Of a stretch of 39,236 nt of DNA, positions 1 to 7,441 are shown one piece after another. Within the stretch, counting starts at the first letter, position 1; each line of letters starts with the position of its first letter. The notes beneath the pieces were generated by a model. That model did not search any database. It was not told the origin of the DNA and saw only the letters and a program-made list of their open reading frames with translations. The stretch spans positions 1 through 39,236 of the forward strand of contig JALOQF010000018.1 of the NCBI GenBank assembly GCA_025459425.1, in the 5' to 3' direction. This DNA is from Myxococcaceae bacterium (lineage in GTDB: Bacteria > Myxococcota > Myxococcia > Myxococcales > Myxococcaceae). A program made the translations under genes and the position numbers.

Positions 1-165
1 GACGAACGCTCGGATGACGAACGCTCGGATGACGAACGCTCGGATGACGAACGCTCGGATGACGAACGCTCGGATGACGAACGCTCGGATGACGAACGCA
101 CCGATAACGAGCGCACGGCCGACGCGCGCACAGCCGCCGAGCGCACAGCCGACGAAACCAAGCCG
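1..165. repeat. 15-bp tandem repeat tract at the left edge
   Basis: The unit gacgaacgctcggat occurs six times without change (1-90). About five degenerate copies follow, keeping the 15-base period, to about 165. Because 15 is a multiple of three, the tract is open in several frames: plus frame 1 reads Asp-Glu-Arg-Ser-Asp, plus frame 2 reads Met-Thr-Asn-Ala-Arg, and one minus frame reads Ser-Ser-Ser-Glu-Arg. The perfect copies point to recent expansion; the right side has decayed. The tract continues beyond the window, so its true length is unknown. Confidence 0.9.
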
Positions 166-221
166 GGCCGTGTCCGCGCCGAGTCCATCGACTCAGCCAC
201 GGCCGCGCCGACGTTCCCCAC
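1..221 (-). CDS. possible Ser/Arg/Glu-repeat protein, 3' end outside window
   Basis: A minus-strand frame opens with GTG at 221, about 30 bases after the aroB stop. An AAGGA sequence lies upstream at ribosome-binding distance. The frame stays open to the window edge. After a short start it reads into five-residue repeats (Ser-Ser-Ser-Glu-Arg) coded by the 15-bp DNA repeat. Its place after the aro genes would make it the next cistron. I do not recognise a family. Since other frames across the tract are also open, including a plus-strand frame that would converge on aroB, the coding strand is not settled. An ATG at 188 is an alternative start. Confidence 0.3.
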   Translation of the reverse strand, partial: MGNVGAAVAESMDSARTRPGLVSSAVRSAAVRASAVRSLSVRSSSERSSSERSSSERSSSERSSSERSSSERS

Positions 222-250
222 CTCGGAGCGTCCTTCTCGCTCGCACCAAC

Positions 251-1321
251 TCACGCAGGCCACCCGCCACGCCACAGCGGCGCCCAGACCGACTCGGGCA
301 CCTCAGCCACCGTCCACTCACCGGGCGCGCGTAACAGCACCATGCGAAGTCCGCGCCCCGCACCCTTCTTGTCCGCCGCGAGGAGCCGCCGCACCGTGGC
401 CACATCACGCCTCGCAGCCAGGTGCGCCAGGCGTGCGCGGGCCCCGTCGCCTTGAGGGAGCGCCGACTCCACCGCGCGCGCGACGGCCGGTGGCGTCACG
501 CCCAGCGCCACGCCCACGTCGAGCGCGCACAACATGCCCAGCCCAACCGCTTCTCCATGGCGCACCCGGTACGCACTGGTGGACTCGAGCACGTGACCGA
601 ACGTGTGCCCGAAGTTGAGCACCACCCGCACGCCCTTCGTCTCGAACGGATCCGCCGCGACGACCTGCTCCTTCATCGCCCGCGCCTCGCGCACGAGCAC
701 CTCGTCGGCCGGCGCCCGACGGCTCCATCGACGAAACGTCTCGGCGTCGAGCGTCACGGCCATCTTCCACGCCTCGAGACGGCCTTCCCGGCGCTGGGCC
801 TCGGACAACGTGCCGAAGAAGTCGGGACACAGCCACGTCTCGGCCGCGCCGTGAAAGACGCCGAGCGCGTTCTTCACGTCGCCCACGTTCACCGCGCCCT
901 TCCCGCCGACGGAACTGTCGACGGCCGCGAGCATCGTCGTCGGCACGTGCAGCAACCGCACGCCACGTTTGTGAAGGTGCGCGAGCACCGTGATGGCGTC
1001 GCCCACCGTCCCGCCGCCGAGCGCGACGAAGGTGGCCGACCGCGGAACCCCGGCCAACTGCCGCGCGAGCCGCTCCAGGCTCGAGAGCGACTTGAGCGCC
1101 TCTCCGGCCGTGACCCGCAGCACACGGTGACGGCTCAGCGCCGACGCCACCCGCGGGTGGAGCCGCAGCACCCGCGCGTCGGCGAACACCACCGCATCGC
1201 CGGGGAGCGCGCGCACCAGCCTGGTGAAGTCTCCGCGCCGCTCGCGCGCTGGCTCGAGCGCTCCGGGGAGCGCCTCTGGCCCACCACGCCTCGTCGATGC
1301 ACGCTCGCGCACGGCGCTCAT
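251..1321 (-). CDS. aroB: 3-dehydroquinate synthase AroB
   Basis: Converts DAHP to 3-dehydroquinate, the second step of the shikimate pathway, in the cytoplasm with NAD and a divalent metal. The 356-residue product has the usual family length. It shows the NAD-binding GGGTVGD loop, a TTMLAAVDSSVGGK segment, and the metal-site motifs FGHTFGH and HGEAVGLGM near the C-terminus. The ATG at 1321 is chosen because it forms an ATGA overlap with the aroC stop. An upstream in-frame start would add 32 residues that lie inside aroC and look unlike the family. It is last of three tightly overlapped aro genes and so is probably translated by coupling. Confidence 0.93.
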   Translation of the reverse strand: MSAVRERASTRRGGPEALPGALEPARERRGDFTRLVRALPGDAVVFADARVLRLHPRVASALSRHRVLRVTAGEALKSLSSLERLARQLAGVPRSATFVALGGGTVGDAITVLAHLHKRGVRLLHVPTTMLAAVDSSVGGKGAVNVGDVKNALGVFHGAAETWLCPDFFGTLSEAQRREGRLEAWKMAVTLDAETFRRWSRRAPADEVLVREARAMKEQVVAADPFETKGVRVVLNFGHTFGHVLESTSAYRVRHGEAVGLGMLCALDVGVALGVTPPAVARAVESALPQGDGARARLAHLAARRDVATVRRLLAADKKGAGRGLRMVLLRAPGEWTVAEVPESVWAPLWRGGWPA

Positions 1322-2355
1322 GGCCGGTGTGGCCCCGCGAGGAAGGACAACCACAGGTCGGCGAGCACCATCGACGTCATCGCCTCCACCACCGGCACTG
1401 CTCTCGGCAAGATGCACGGGTCATGGCGGCCGGCCTTCGCGACGTCGGTGAGCGTCGACGTCGGCTTGAACAGCACCCGCGCCTCGAGGGGCTCTCCATT
1501 CGACAGCCCCCCCTGAATGCCGCCGTACACTTCGCTCGGCGTTCCGTCGGCGCGCGGGGCGTGGAAGCGGGTGCCCGGAAGGCGCAGGCGCTCCTCGAGG
1601 TCGGCAGGCCCCCACACCACGCCCGTCACCGCGCCGATGCCTGACAGCGCATCCGCGAGCCGCGCCTTCAGCTTGCCGAAGACGGGCTCTCCCAGGCCCA
1701 CGGGCAGCCCCTCGCAGCGCACCGTGATGGCCCCGCCGAGGCTGTCACCTTCGGCCTTCGCCTCGAGAATGCGCGCCTCGACCTGCGCCGCTGTCGAGGC
1801 GTCGGGCACCCGGCTCGCGTGCGCATCGACGGCCTGACGCGTGAGCCCCCCAGCCGGTGTCGGAGCGACGAACCGTTCGACCTGTGACACCCACGCCACC
1901 ACGCGGAGCGCCGGCACCTCGCGCGCCAGCAACGCCTCGGCGATGGAGCCGCCGATGACCCGGCAGAGCGTCTCGCGCCCGCTGGTTCGGCCACCGCCGC
2001 GGGGGTCTCGGTGCTGAAAGCGCGCGCGCCAGACCCGGTCTGCGTGGCCCGGCCGCTCCTTCGTCTTGAGCGCGTCGTAGTCCTGGCTGCGCTGGTCCTG
2101 GTTGCGCACGATGGCGGCGATGGGCGTGCCGAGCGTCTTGTCTTCGTAGACACCCGAGAGCAGCTCGACCTGGTCGGGCTCGTTCCGCGAAGTGGTGAGC
2201 GCGCTCTGGCCGGGCCGCCGGCGGTCGAGCGCCTGCTGCACCTGCGCCCGTGTCAGCGGTACTCCCGCCGGACAGCCATCGACGACGGCGCCCATCGCCG
2301 GCCCGTGGCTCTCGCCGAAGGTGGTGACACGAAAGAGGTGCCCGAAGGTGTTCAC
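1318..2355 (-). CDS. aroC: chorismate synthase AroC
   Basis: Makes chorismate from EPSP, the last common step before aromatic amino acids, folate and quinones; it needs reduced FMN. The N-terminus NTFGHLFRVTTFGESHG is the classic start of this family. The RGGGRTSGRET segment matches the conserved FMN/substrate-binding signature, and QGGLSNGEP appears near the end. Length is 345 residues, slightly short of typical. I place the start at the GTG coding for the residue just before NTFGH, since this gives a GTGA overlap with the stop of the upstream AroK-D-E gene and matches the family N-terminus. Further upstream in-frame sequence is a shadow of the fusion gene. Confidence 0.93.
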   Translation of the reverse strand: MNTFGHLFRVTTFGESHGPAMGAVVDGCPAGVPLTRAQVQQALDRRRPGQSALTTSRNEPDQVELLSGVYEDKTLGTPIAAIVRNQDQRSQDYDALKTKERPGHADRVWRARFQHRDPRGGGRTSGRETLCRVIGGSIAEALLAREVPALRVVAWVSQVERFVAPTPAGGLTRQAVDAHASRVPDASTAAQVEARILEAKAEGDSLGGAITVRCEGLPVGLGEPVFGKLKARLADALSGIGAVTGVVWGPADLEERLRLPGTRFHAPRADGTPSEVYGGIQGGLSNGEPLEARVLFKPTSTLTDVAKAGRHDPCILPRAVPVVEAMTSMVLADLWLSFLAGPHRP

Positions 2356-4121
2356 GTGGACGACTCCCAGAGCGACCGTTGACGGCGTGCCTGCGCGAGG
2401 AACCACCGGGGCCCGAGCGCGAGCGGGGTTCCGCCGCGGGCGCGAATCGACGCGGCGATGACGCGGGCGGGAGCGCCGTACGCGATGACGGCCACCAGCG
2501 CGCCGTCGAGGCGCAGCGGCGCTGGCACCTCGACTGGCGCGGGCCACGTCCACACCGCGGCGGTCGTCGTCACGGGCCCGGCCGTCTGGCGCGTCATGAC
2601 GACCAGCTCGAGGCCCAGCTGGGCGGCGGCCTCACGCAGGGCGTCGGTGGCGCCACCATCACCGAGCACCGTGACTCGCTGCGCGCCCGTCCGCTCCCGC
2701 AGCGCCGACAGACTGGCCGCGGCGCCTTCGCGGTCGGTGTTGAACGACGCCCAGCCCTCGACGTCGCGCACCAGGGTGTTCACCGCAGGCCGCAGCGCGC
2801 CGACCGCCTTCGCGACGGGCTTCTTGAAGGGGTTGGTGACGGCGAAGCCGCGGTAGTGCGGCCGCAGCACCTCGAGCAGCGCGCCGACGTCGGTGTCGGG
2901 CGGCACGTCGAGCCGGTCGAAGGGCTGCGCGTGCAGGCGCGGGCTGCGCGAGTGCGCGAGCGGGTGGCCGAGAATGCCCAGGCGCTGGGTGCGCGCGTCG
3001 TGGGTGGCGCGCTGGCTCGACCGCACGGCATCCGAGACGAGCCGTTGCCCCGGCGCCGCGGCCCACGCCGGCTCGAGCGCGAGGTAGTCGAGCGCGTTGT
3101 CGACCGCGAGCAGCGCCCGGAACGGCGACGCCAGCGGCCCGGTGGCGAGCACCGTCACGCGGTGGGCACCGAAGCGCTCGATGAGGCGGCGCTGCGTCTC
3201 GAAGAGCCGGTGGGCCTGGCGGAGGTCTCCGAGCGGCTCGACGTGCTTGAGGTGAGCGCCGTCGGGCAGCGACGCCCACCGGGCGACGGCGTCGTCCACC
3301 GACAGCGGCGCCTCGGCGTGAAGCGAGCGCACGTCACCGTCGGCGGCGTCGAGCAGCGAGGCGCGCGCCCGCCACGACGACGGCGCCGCAGGCCCGCGCT
3401 CTGCGACGAGAACCGGCAGCGCTCGCGCGACGGGCGTCAGGTCGACCTCGAGCGGCGTCAGGTCGGTGCGCACCTCGAGCACCTCGGCGCCCGCGTGGCG
3501 GGCTTTCCAGGCGAACTCGACGGGGTGCGTGAAGGGCGGGAGCGTCACCACGCGCCGCGCACGGGCCGGGCGCTCGGCGGCGAGGGCCAGGTCGACGAGC
3601 GACGACGTCTTCACCCGTCGATGGAGCGCCTCGCGCTCGTGCCACACCGCCTCGAGCTCTCCGTCGAGCGACAGCTCGGGCCTGAGGCGCGGCCGCGTCG
3701 TGTCGGCCAGCAGGCGCTCGCGGTACGTCTCGAAGGTGAGGGGCACCACCACCGTCACGCAGCCAGTGAGGGCCTCGGGGTGGTGCGACAAGAAGCCGCC
3801 GCCGACGGCCACCACGAGCCCGCGGGGCAGCGCGCGGAACGCCTCGCGCTCGGCCTGGCGAAACGAGGCGGCGTCGGCAGCGACCCAGTCGCGCAGCGAG
3901 CGCCCGTGCACGGCTTCGAGGTGCGCGTCGAGGTCGAGCGCAGGCCGGCCGAGCCGTGCGGCGACGGGCCCGAGCAGCGTCGACTTCCCGGCGGCGCGGT
4001 GGCCGGCGAGCACGACGGTGACGCCGCGCGGGAGCCCTTCGCACGGCGCCTGGGCCCGACGGACGAGCTCCGCACGAAGGCCGTCACGCAGCCGTGGGTC
4101 GACGAGGGCGAACCAATCCAC
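2352..4121 (-). CDS. three-domain shikimate kinase / type I dehydroquinate dehydratase / shikimate dehydrogenase fusion
   Basis: One 589-residue ORF appears to carry three shikimate-pathway enzymes. Residues 33-180 look like shikimate kinase, with Walker A GHRAAGKST at 40-48, DLDAHLE, and the VAVGGG loop at 104-109. Residues about 188-365 look like type I dehydroquinate dehydratase: EVRTD at 216-220, a candidate general-base His268, a candidate Schiff-base Lys292, an Arg in GPLASPFR, and APGQ at 356-359. Residues about 378-589 look like shikimate dehydrogenase: SRSP at 391-394, VTNPFKK with catalytic-type Lys433, NTD at 461-463, and a glycine loop LGDGG. The dehydrogenase part is a little short at its N-terminus. 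The start is GTG at 4121. The order AroK-AroD-AroE equals the last three domains of fungal AROM. Domain identities are read from motifs; activity of each domain is inferred. Confidence 0.85.
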   Translation of the reverse strand: MDWFALVDPRLRDGLRAELVRRAQAPCEGLPRGVTVVLAGHRAAGKSTLLGPVAARLGRPALDLDAHLEAVHGRSLRDWVAADAASFRQAEREAFRALPRGLVVAVGGGFLSHHPEALTGCVTVVVPLTFETYRERLLADTTRPRLRPELSLDGELEAVWHEREALHRRVKTSSLVDLALAAERPARARRVVTLPPFTHPVEFAWKARHAGAEVLEVRTDLTPLEVDLTPVARALPVLVAERGPAAPSSWRARASLLDAADGDVRSLHAEAPLSVDDAVARWASLPDGAHLKHVEPLGDLRQAHRLFETQRRLIERFGAHRVTVLATGPLASPFRALLAVDNALDYLALEPAWAAAPGQRLVSDAVRSSQRATHDARTQRLGILGHPLAHSRSPRLHAQPFDRLDVPPDTDVGALLEVLRPHYRGFAVTNPFKKPVAKAVGALRPAVNTLVRDVEGWASFNTDREGAAASLSALRERTGAQRVTVLGDGGATDALREAAAQLGLELVVMTRQTAGPVTTTAAVWTWPAPVEVPAPLRLDGALVAVIAYGAPARVIAASIRARGGTPLALGPRWFLAQARRQRSLWESST

Positions 4122-4213
4122 ACCCGGCTTCTACGCGCCCCGCTCACGGCCCGCATCGTCAAGTCGCTCACCGGTTGGGGCACCGGGCGGTTGGGCGTAG
4201 GCTGGTGCACGTC

Positions 4214-4630
4214 ATGACGCGTTCAACGCTGGTGCTTCTGGTGGCTGCGGTCTTCGTGGGGCTCGCGTGCGGCACGACGATGACCCCGGCGCCGATGCCG
4301 GGCGCCGCGTGCGCGCAAGAGAACGTGGGGGCGTGCGAAACACCGACGCGGCTGCTGGCCTGTCGCGAGCAGGTGTGGACGGTCATCAGCGACTGCAAGG
4401 GGCCCAACGGGTGCCGGCGCAGCGGCGACACCGTCGAGTGCGACACGAGCCTCAACGGCCTGGGCGACCGCTGCAACAACGTCGGCCGCGTGCGCTGCGA
4501 CCCCGACGGTGGCCTGCAGATTCTCCGCTGCAAGGACGGCGGCGTGCTCGAGCTCGAGCTGAGCTGCGAAGAGCGCAGCGGAGTGCAGCTGAAGTGCGTC
4601 CTGTCGGACGCTGGGCTCACCTGTAACTGA
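4214..4630 (+). CDS. small Cys-rich lipoprotein of unknown function
   Basis: A 138-residue protein beginning with a hydrophobic signal that ends in LACG, a plausible lipobox with the lipidated Cys near residue 19. A Thr/Pro/Met-rich linker follows, then a domain with about ten Cys residues spaced in pairs, which suggests disulfides outside the cytoplasm. It is transcribed away from the aro operon, with about 90 bases between the two starts. The ATG at 4214 is preferred over an upstream in-frame start at 4094 because the signal peptide begins there. I recognise no named family. Confidence 0.75.
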   Translation: MTRSTLVLLVAAVFVGLACGTTMTPAPMPGAACAQENVGACETPTRLLACREQVWTVISDCKGPNGCRRSGDTVECDTSLNGLGDRCNNVGRVRCDPDGGLQILRCKDGGVLELELSCEERSGVQLKCVLSDAGLTCN

Positions 4631-4632
4631 GC

Positions 4633-4655
4633 CGCCTGGCTCTCGACGCCAGGCG
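4633..4655. terminator. hairpin between convergent genes, likely bidirectional terminator
   Basis: CGCCTGGC at 4633-4640 and GCCAGGCG at 4648-4655 form a perfect 8-bp GC-rich stem with a 7-base loop. On the plus strand it is followed by a pyrimidine-rich run (tcccttctcttc). It sits directly between the convergent ends of the small lipoprotein gene and the carH-like gene, so it could end both transcripts. There is no uninterrupted U tract. Confidence 0.6.
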
Positions 4656-4665
4656 TCCCTTCTCT

Positions 4666-5568
4666 TCAGCCCAGCAGGGCTTCCCACTCCTCGCCACTCC
4701 GAATGACGCGCGCCCCGAGGGCCTCGACGATGGCCCGGTTGTTCTCCGCGGCGCGCCCGCCGACGATGAACTGCGCCGAGGTGCCGCGCTCCTGCATCAT
4801 CTCTTCGAGCGTCTGACGGAAGACGTCGGGGCCTTCGTCGTTGATGACCGACAAGGCCACCACCTGAGGCTGCGTCACGCGCACCACCCGCGCGAGGTGC
4901 TCGGCCGGCGTGCGCGCCCCGAGGAAGGTGACGCGCCAGCCCGCGTGCCGGAACCGGAGCGCCGCGCCCATCAGGCCCAGCTCGTGCTCGTCACGGGGGA
5001 AACAGGCGCACACCACGTGCTGCCGCGCGCGACGGGGCGCCTGGTGCAGCAACGCCACCACCCGCTGGCGCGCGGCCTGGGTGACGAGGTGCTCCTCGGC
5101 CACGGTGAGGTTGCCAGCGTGCCACCGCTCGCCCACCTCGCGCTGCAGCGGCGCCAGCACCTCTTCGAAGAAGGCCACCGGCGGCATCGACGCCATCGCC
5201 TCGTCCAGCACCTGCTCGACGGACTGCTGGTCGAGGCGCTCGGCGGCCACCAGAATCTCCTGGCGCCAGCGGTCGGTCTGCCCCGCCTTCGGTGCCCGCA
5301 CCGGAGCCCGCTCGGCGCGCTCCAGCGTCTCCTTCACGTCGCGCTTGATGCTCGGCAGCAGCTTCACCGCCTCGGCGATGGACACGCCTTCTTCGGTGAG
5401 CTGCTTGAGGCGCTTGAGCACCGCGATGTCGGCCTCGGTGTACGCGCGGTAGCCCGACGGCGTGCGCCGGGGCTTGAGCACGCCGTAACGGCGCTCCCAG
5501 GCGCGAATGAGGCCTTCCGAGACACCACTCATCTCGGCCGCGATGTTGATTCGGTACGTCCGCTCCAT
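4666..5568 (-). CDS. carH: CarH/CarA-type B12-binding MerR repressor
   Basis: A 300-residue regulator. Residues 1-75 form a MerR winged helix-turn-helix (AWERRYGVLKPRRTPSGYRAY). Residues 100-180 form a cobalamin-domain helical bundle with W149-x9-E159-H160, the motif that caps adenosylcobalamin in CarH. Residues 185-300 form a B12-binding Rossmann domain with DEHELG (His195 as lower-ligand candidate), a LSVIND segment and VGG. In known CarH, AdoCbl drives tetramer formation and repression in the dark, and light breaks it. Having the full set of B12 residues favours a CarH-like photoreceptor over a B12-independent CarA, but sequence alone does not settle this. The ATG at 5568 shares one base with the preceding stop (TGATG). 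Being last in the operon it probably regulates, it would be autoregulated. Confidence 0.88.
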   Translation of the reverse strand: MERTYRINIAAEMSGVSEGLIRAWERRYGVLKPRRTPSGYRAYTEADIAVLKRLKQLTEEGVSIAEAVKLLPSIKRDVKETLERAERAPVRAPKAGQTDRWRQEILVAAERLDQQSVEQVLDEAMASMPPVAFFEEVLAPLQREVGERWHAGNLTVAEEHLVTQAARQRVVALLHQAPRRARQHVVCACFPRDEHELGLMGAALRFRHAGWRVTFLGARTPAEHLARVVRVTQPQVVALSVINDEGPDVFRQTLEEMMQERGTSAQFIVGGRAAENNRAIVEALGARVIRSGEEWEALLG

Positions 5569-6296
5569 CACGACTGCGCCGCGTGCTGCTGACGCGGGCC
5601 CTCCTCGGTCGAGACCCTGGGCGCCGGGAGCCGGCGCACCGCGTCCCACCGTTCCTGCACGCCCCTACGTCCTCTCACCACGGCTGTGAAGCCTTCGGTT
5701 GACCTCGCTGACATCACCCGCGCGTAGACTTCACCGAGCGAGGACTCGTACGTGGCCAGGTCGCCCGGCGCGTGCGGCGCGCCGACCTCGACGAGCACGT
5801 CGGGGTGCTCGTGCTCGAGGAAGGCGTAGCGAATGGCGATGGGCACGGCCTGCTTCCTGGCCGAGCGGGCGAGCACCTCGACGCCCCGCGACAACTCGCC
5901 GAGCGGGCCCTGGCCAGCGTGAATTTGACCCTCGGGAAAGATGATGACGCACGCGTTGGGGCGGGCGAGCACCGTCTTGGCGTACTTGAGCGTCTCGACG
6001 GCGCTGCGTGGGTCGCCCCGGCGAATCGAGAAGGCGCCGATGCGCGTGTGGAACGGGTACTTCGCCAGGTTCTGCTCTTCCATCACTGCGTATGCGTCCC
6101 AGCCGGCGGCGAGGCCGAGCTGGTGGGCGATGAAGCCGTCCCAGAAGCTCGAGTGGTTGAGGTACGCGACGAGGCCGTCGCGTGACGAGGGGAGCTGCCC
6201 GCGCACCCACACGCCACGGAACGCGCTGCGCACCTTGCGCCCGATGTACCAGTCGATGACGCGGGAAAAGAGCCCGCCTTTGGCGTCTCGAATCAT
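5568..6296 (-). CDS. PlsC-like 1-acyltransferase, probable carotenoid glycoside acyltransferase
   Basis: The 242-residue protein has the glycerolphosphate-acyltransferase-type motifs: H48-SSFW-D53 (HX4D, catalytic) and FPEG at 120-123. It probably works at the inner face of the membrane with an acyl-CoA or acyl-ACP donor. Placed between a glycosyltransferase and carH in a carotenoid operon, its likely acceptor is the sugar of a carotenoid glycoside, giving a fatty acid ester; this is inferred from position. The start at 6296 forms an ATGA overlap with the glycosyltransferase stop. A role in general phospholipid synthesis is less likely here. Confidence 0.8.
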   Translation of the reverse strand: MIRDAKGGLFSRVIDWYIGRKVRSAFRGVWVRGQLPSSRDGLVAYLNHSSFWDGFIAHQLGLAAGWDAYAVMEEQNLAKYPFHTRIGAFSIRRGDPRSAVETLKYAKTVLARPNACVIIFPEGQIHAGQGPLGELSRGVEVLARSARKQAVPIAIRYAFLEHEHPDVLVEVGAPHAPGDLATYESSLGEVYARVMSARSTEGFTAVVRGRRGVQERWDAVRRLPAPRVSTEEGPRQQHAAQS

Positions 6297-7441
6297 GAAG
6301 CCTCCCCCGACGACGGCAGCGCTTCCATGCGCCCACCGGCCTTGAGCGCGAAGCGGCGCCCTCGCCATTGCACGGTGCTGCCCTGCTTGAGCGCATTGAG
6401 CCACGCGGCCCACAGCAGCACCTCGGCCATCAACCACTCGAAACGCAAACCGCCGCGGTTGTCCTGGGTGTTGGCGAGCGTGATGCGCGCCGCGACGAGG
6501 AACGACAGGGCGCCGGCCACTTCGGGCGTGGCCACGATGGAGGCCAGCACCATGAGCGCCGGCGTCGGCGCGAAGAGGAGCGGAATCGACGGGAACAGCG
6601 CGCCGCGGTGCGCCCGGAGCACCTGCATCCACCGGGTGAAGCGCTCGACGACGCCCGAGAGCCTCACGGCGGCCGGCTGGGGCACGCGCGCGGTGGCCTT
6701 CGCCAACGTCACCGACAGGCCCTTGTCGTGCAGCACCGCCGCCAGCTCGAGGTCTTCACCGATGCAGTTCGACAGCTTCACCAGCTCGTCCGCCGCCACC
6801 GCCGACAGCGCGAGGGCCTTGCCACAGATGGCGGGCGCGCCGGCCGACATGACGTCGAGCACCTCGAAGGCGTGGTGCGACTGGACGAGGAGCCCACGCA
6901 CGCAGCGGCCGCCCATCGACTCCGAGACGTCGGGGCGGGGCGCCGCCGAGGCCGCGGCCGCGCCGTGCTGGAGCTCGTCGACCAGCGCCGTCACCAGCGC
7001 CGCGTCCACGCGCACGTCGGCGTCGACGCACAGCACCACCTGGTCGACGGTGCCGTGCAGCGCGTCGGGCCGCTCGTCCATCGTCTCTTCGCGTGGGCCC
7101 TGGGGCCCCGTGCGCAGGGTGGCGAGCGCGTAGGCGATGTGGCCCACCTTCCGGTTGCGCGTCAGCGGGTCGGACGCGAGCCAGCGCACGTTGGCCGAGG
7201 CGAGGCGGGGCCGGAACGGCGACACCACCACGTGCGTCAGCTCGCCGGGGTAGTCGATGGGCGTGGCCAGGTTCTCGAGCTCGAGCGGCGTGGGCGCGTC
7301 GACGGGGCGAATGAGGAGCACGTGGGGCCGGCGACGCAGCCGCTGCTGCGGCTCGGCGCGCTTCCAGAACCGCAAGCGGTAGACCGCGACGGCCGAGAAG
7401 AGCCCCGCGACGATGGCCCAGGTGGCGACGAAGGTGCTCAT
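6293..7441 (-). CDS. membrane-associated family 2-type glycosyltransferase, probable carotenoid glycosyltransferase
   Basis: A 382-residue GT-A-type enzyme resembling ceramide glucosyltransferases. It has an N-terminal membrane segment (about residues 5-22), CVDAD at 138-142 (nucleotide-sugar/metal aspartates), GED at 228-230 and RFTRW at 267-271 (the Q/RxxRW-type motif). C-terminal hydrophobic stretches follow around 282-325. It would transfer a sugar to the hydroxyl made by CrtC, supplying the substrate of the acyltransferase encoded next; that acceptor is inferred from the operon. The ATG at 7441 overlaps the crtC stop as ATGA. Confidence 0.8.
   Translation of the reverse strand: MSTFVATWAIVAGLFSAVAVYRLRFWKRAEPQQRLRRRPHVLLIRPVDAPTPLELENLATPIDYPGELTHVVVSPFRPRLASANVRWLASDPLTRNRKVGHIAYALATLRTGPQGPREETMDERPDALHGTVDQVVLCVDADVRVDAALVTALVDELQHGAAAASAAPRPDVSESMGGRCVRGLLVQSHHAFEVLDVMSAGAPAICGKALALSAVAADELVKLSNCIGEDLELAAVLHDKGLSVTLAKATARVPQPAAVRLSGVVERFTRWMQVLRAHRGALFPSIPLLFAPTPALMVLASIVATPEVAGALSFLVAARITLANTQDNRGGLRFEWLMAEVLLWAAWLNALKQGSTVQWRGRRFALKAGGRMEALPSSGEAS

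Noticed and set aside
422-1516. Long plus-strand open frame across aroB
   Set aside because: It is Arg/His-rich shadow sequence opposite aroB and aroC, caused by high GC; the minus strand has clear enzyme motifs.
2379-4217. 612-codon plus-strand frame opposite the Aro fusion
   Set aside because: Composition (Arg, Glu, His, Gly) and lack of motifs mark it as antisense shadow of the AroK-D-E gene.
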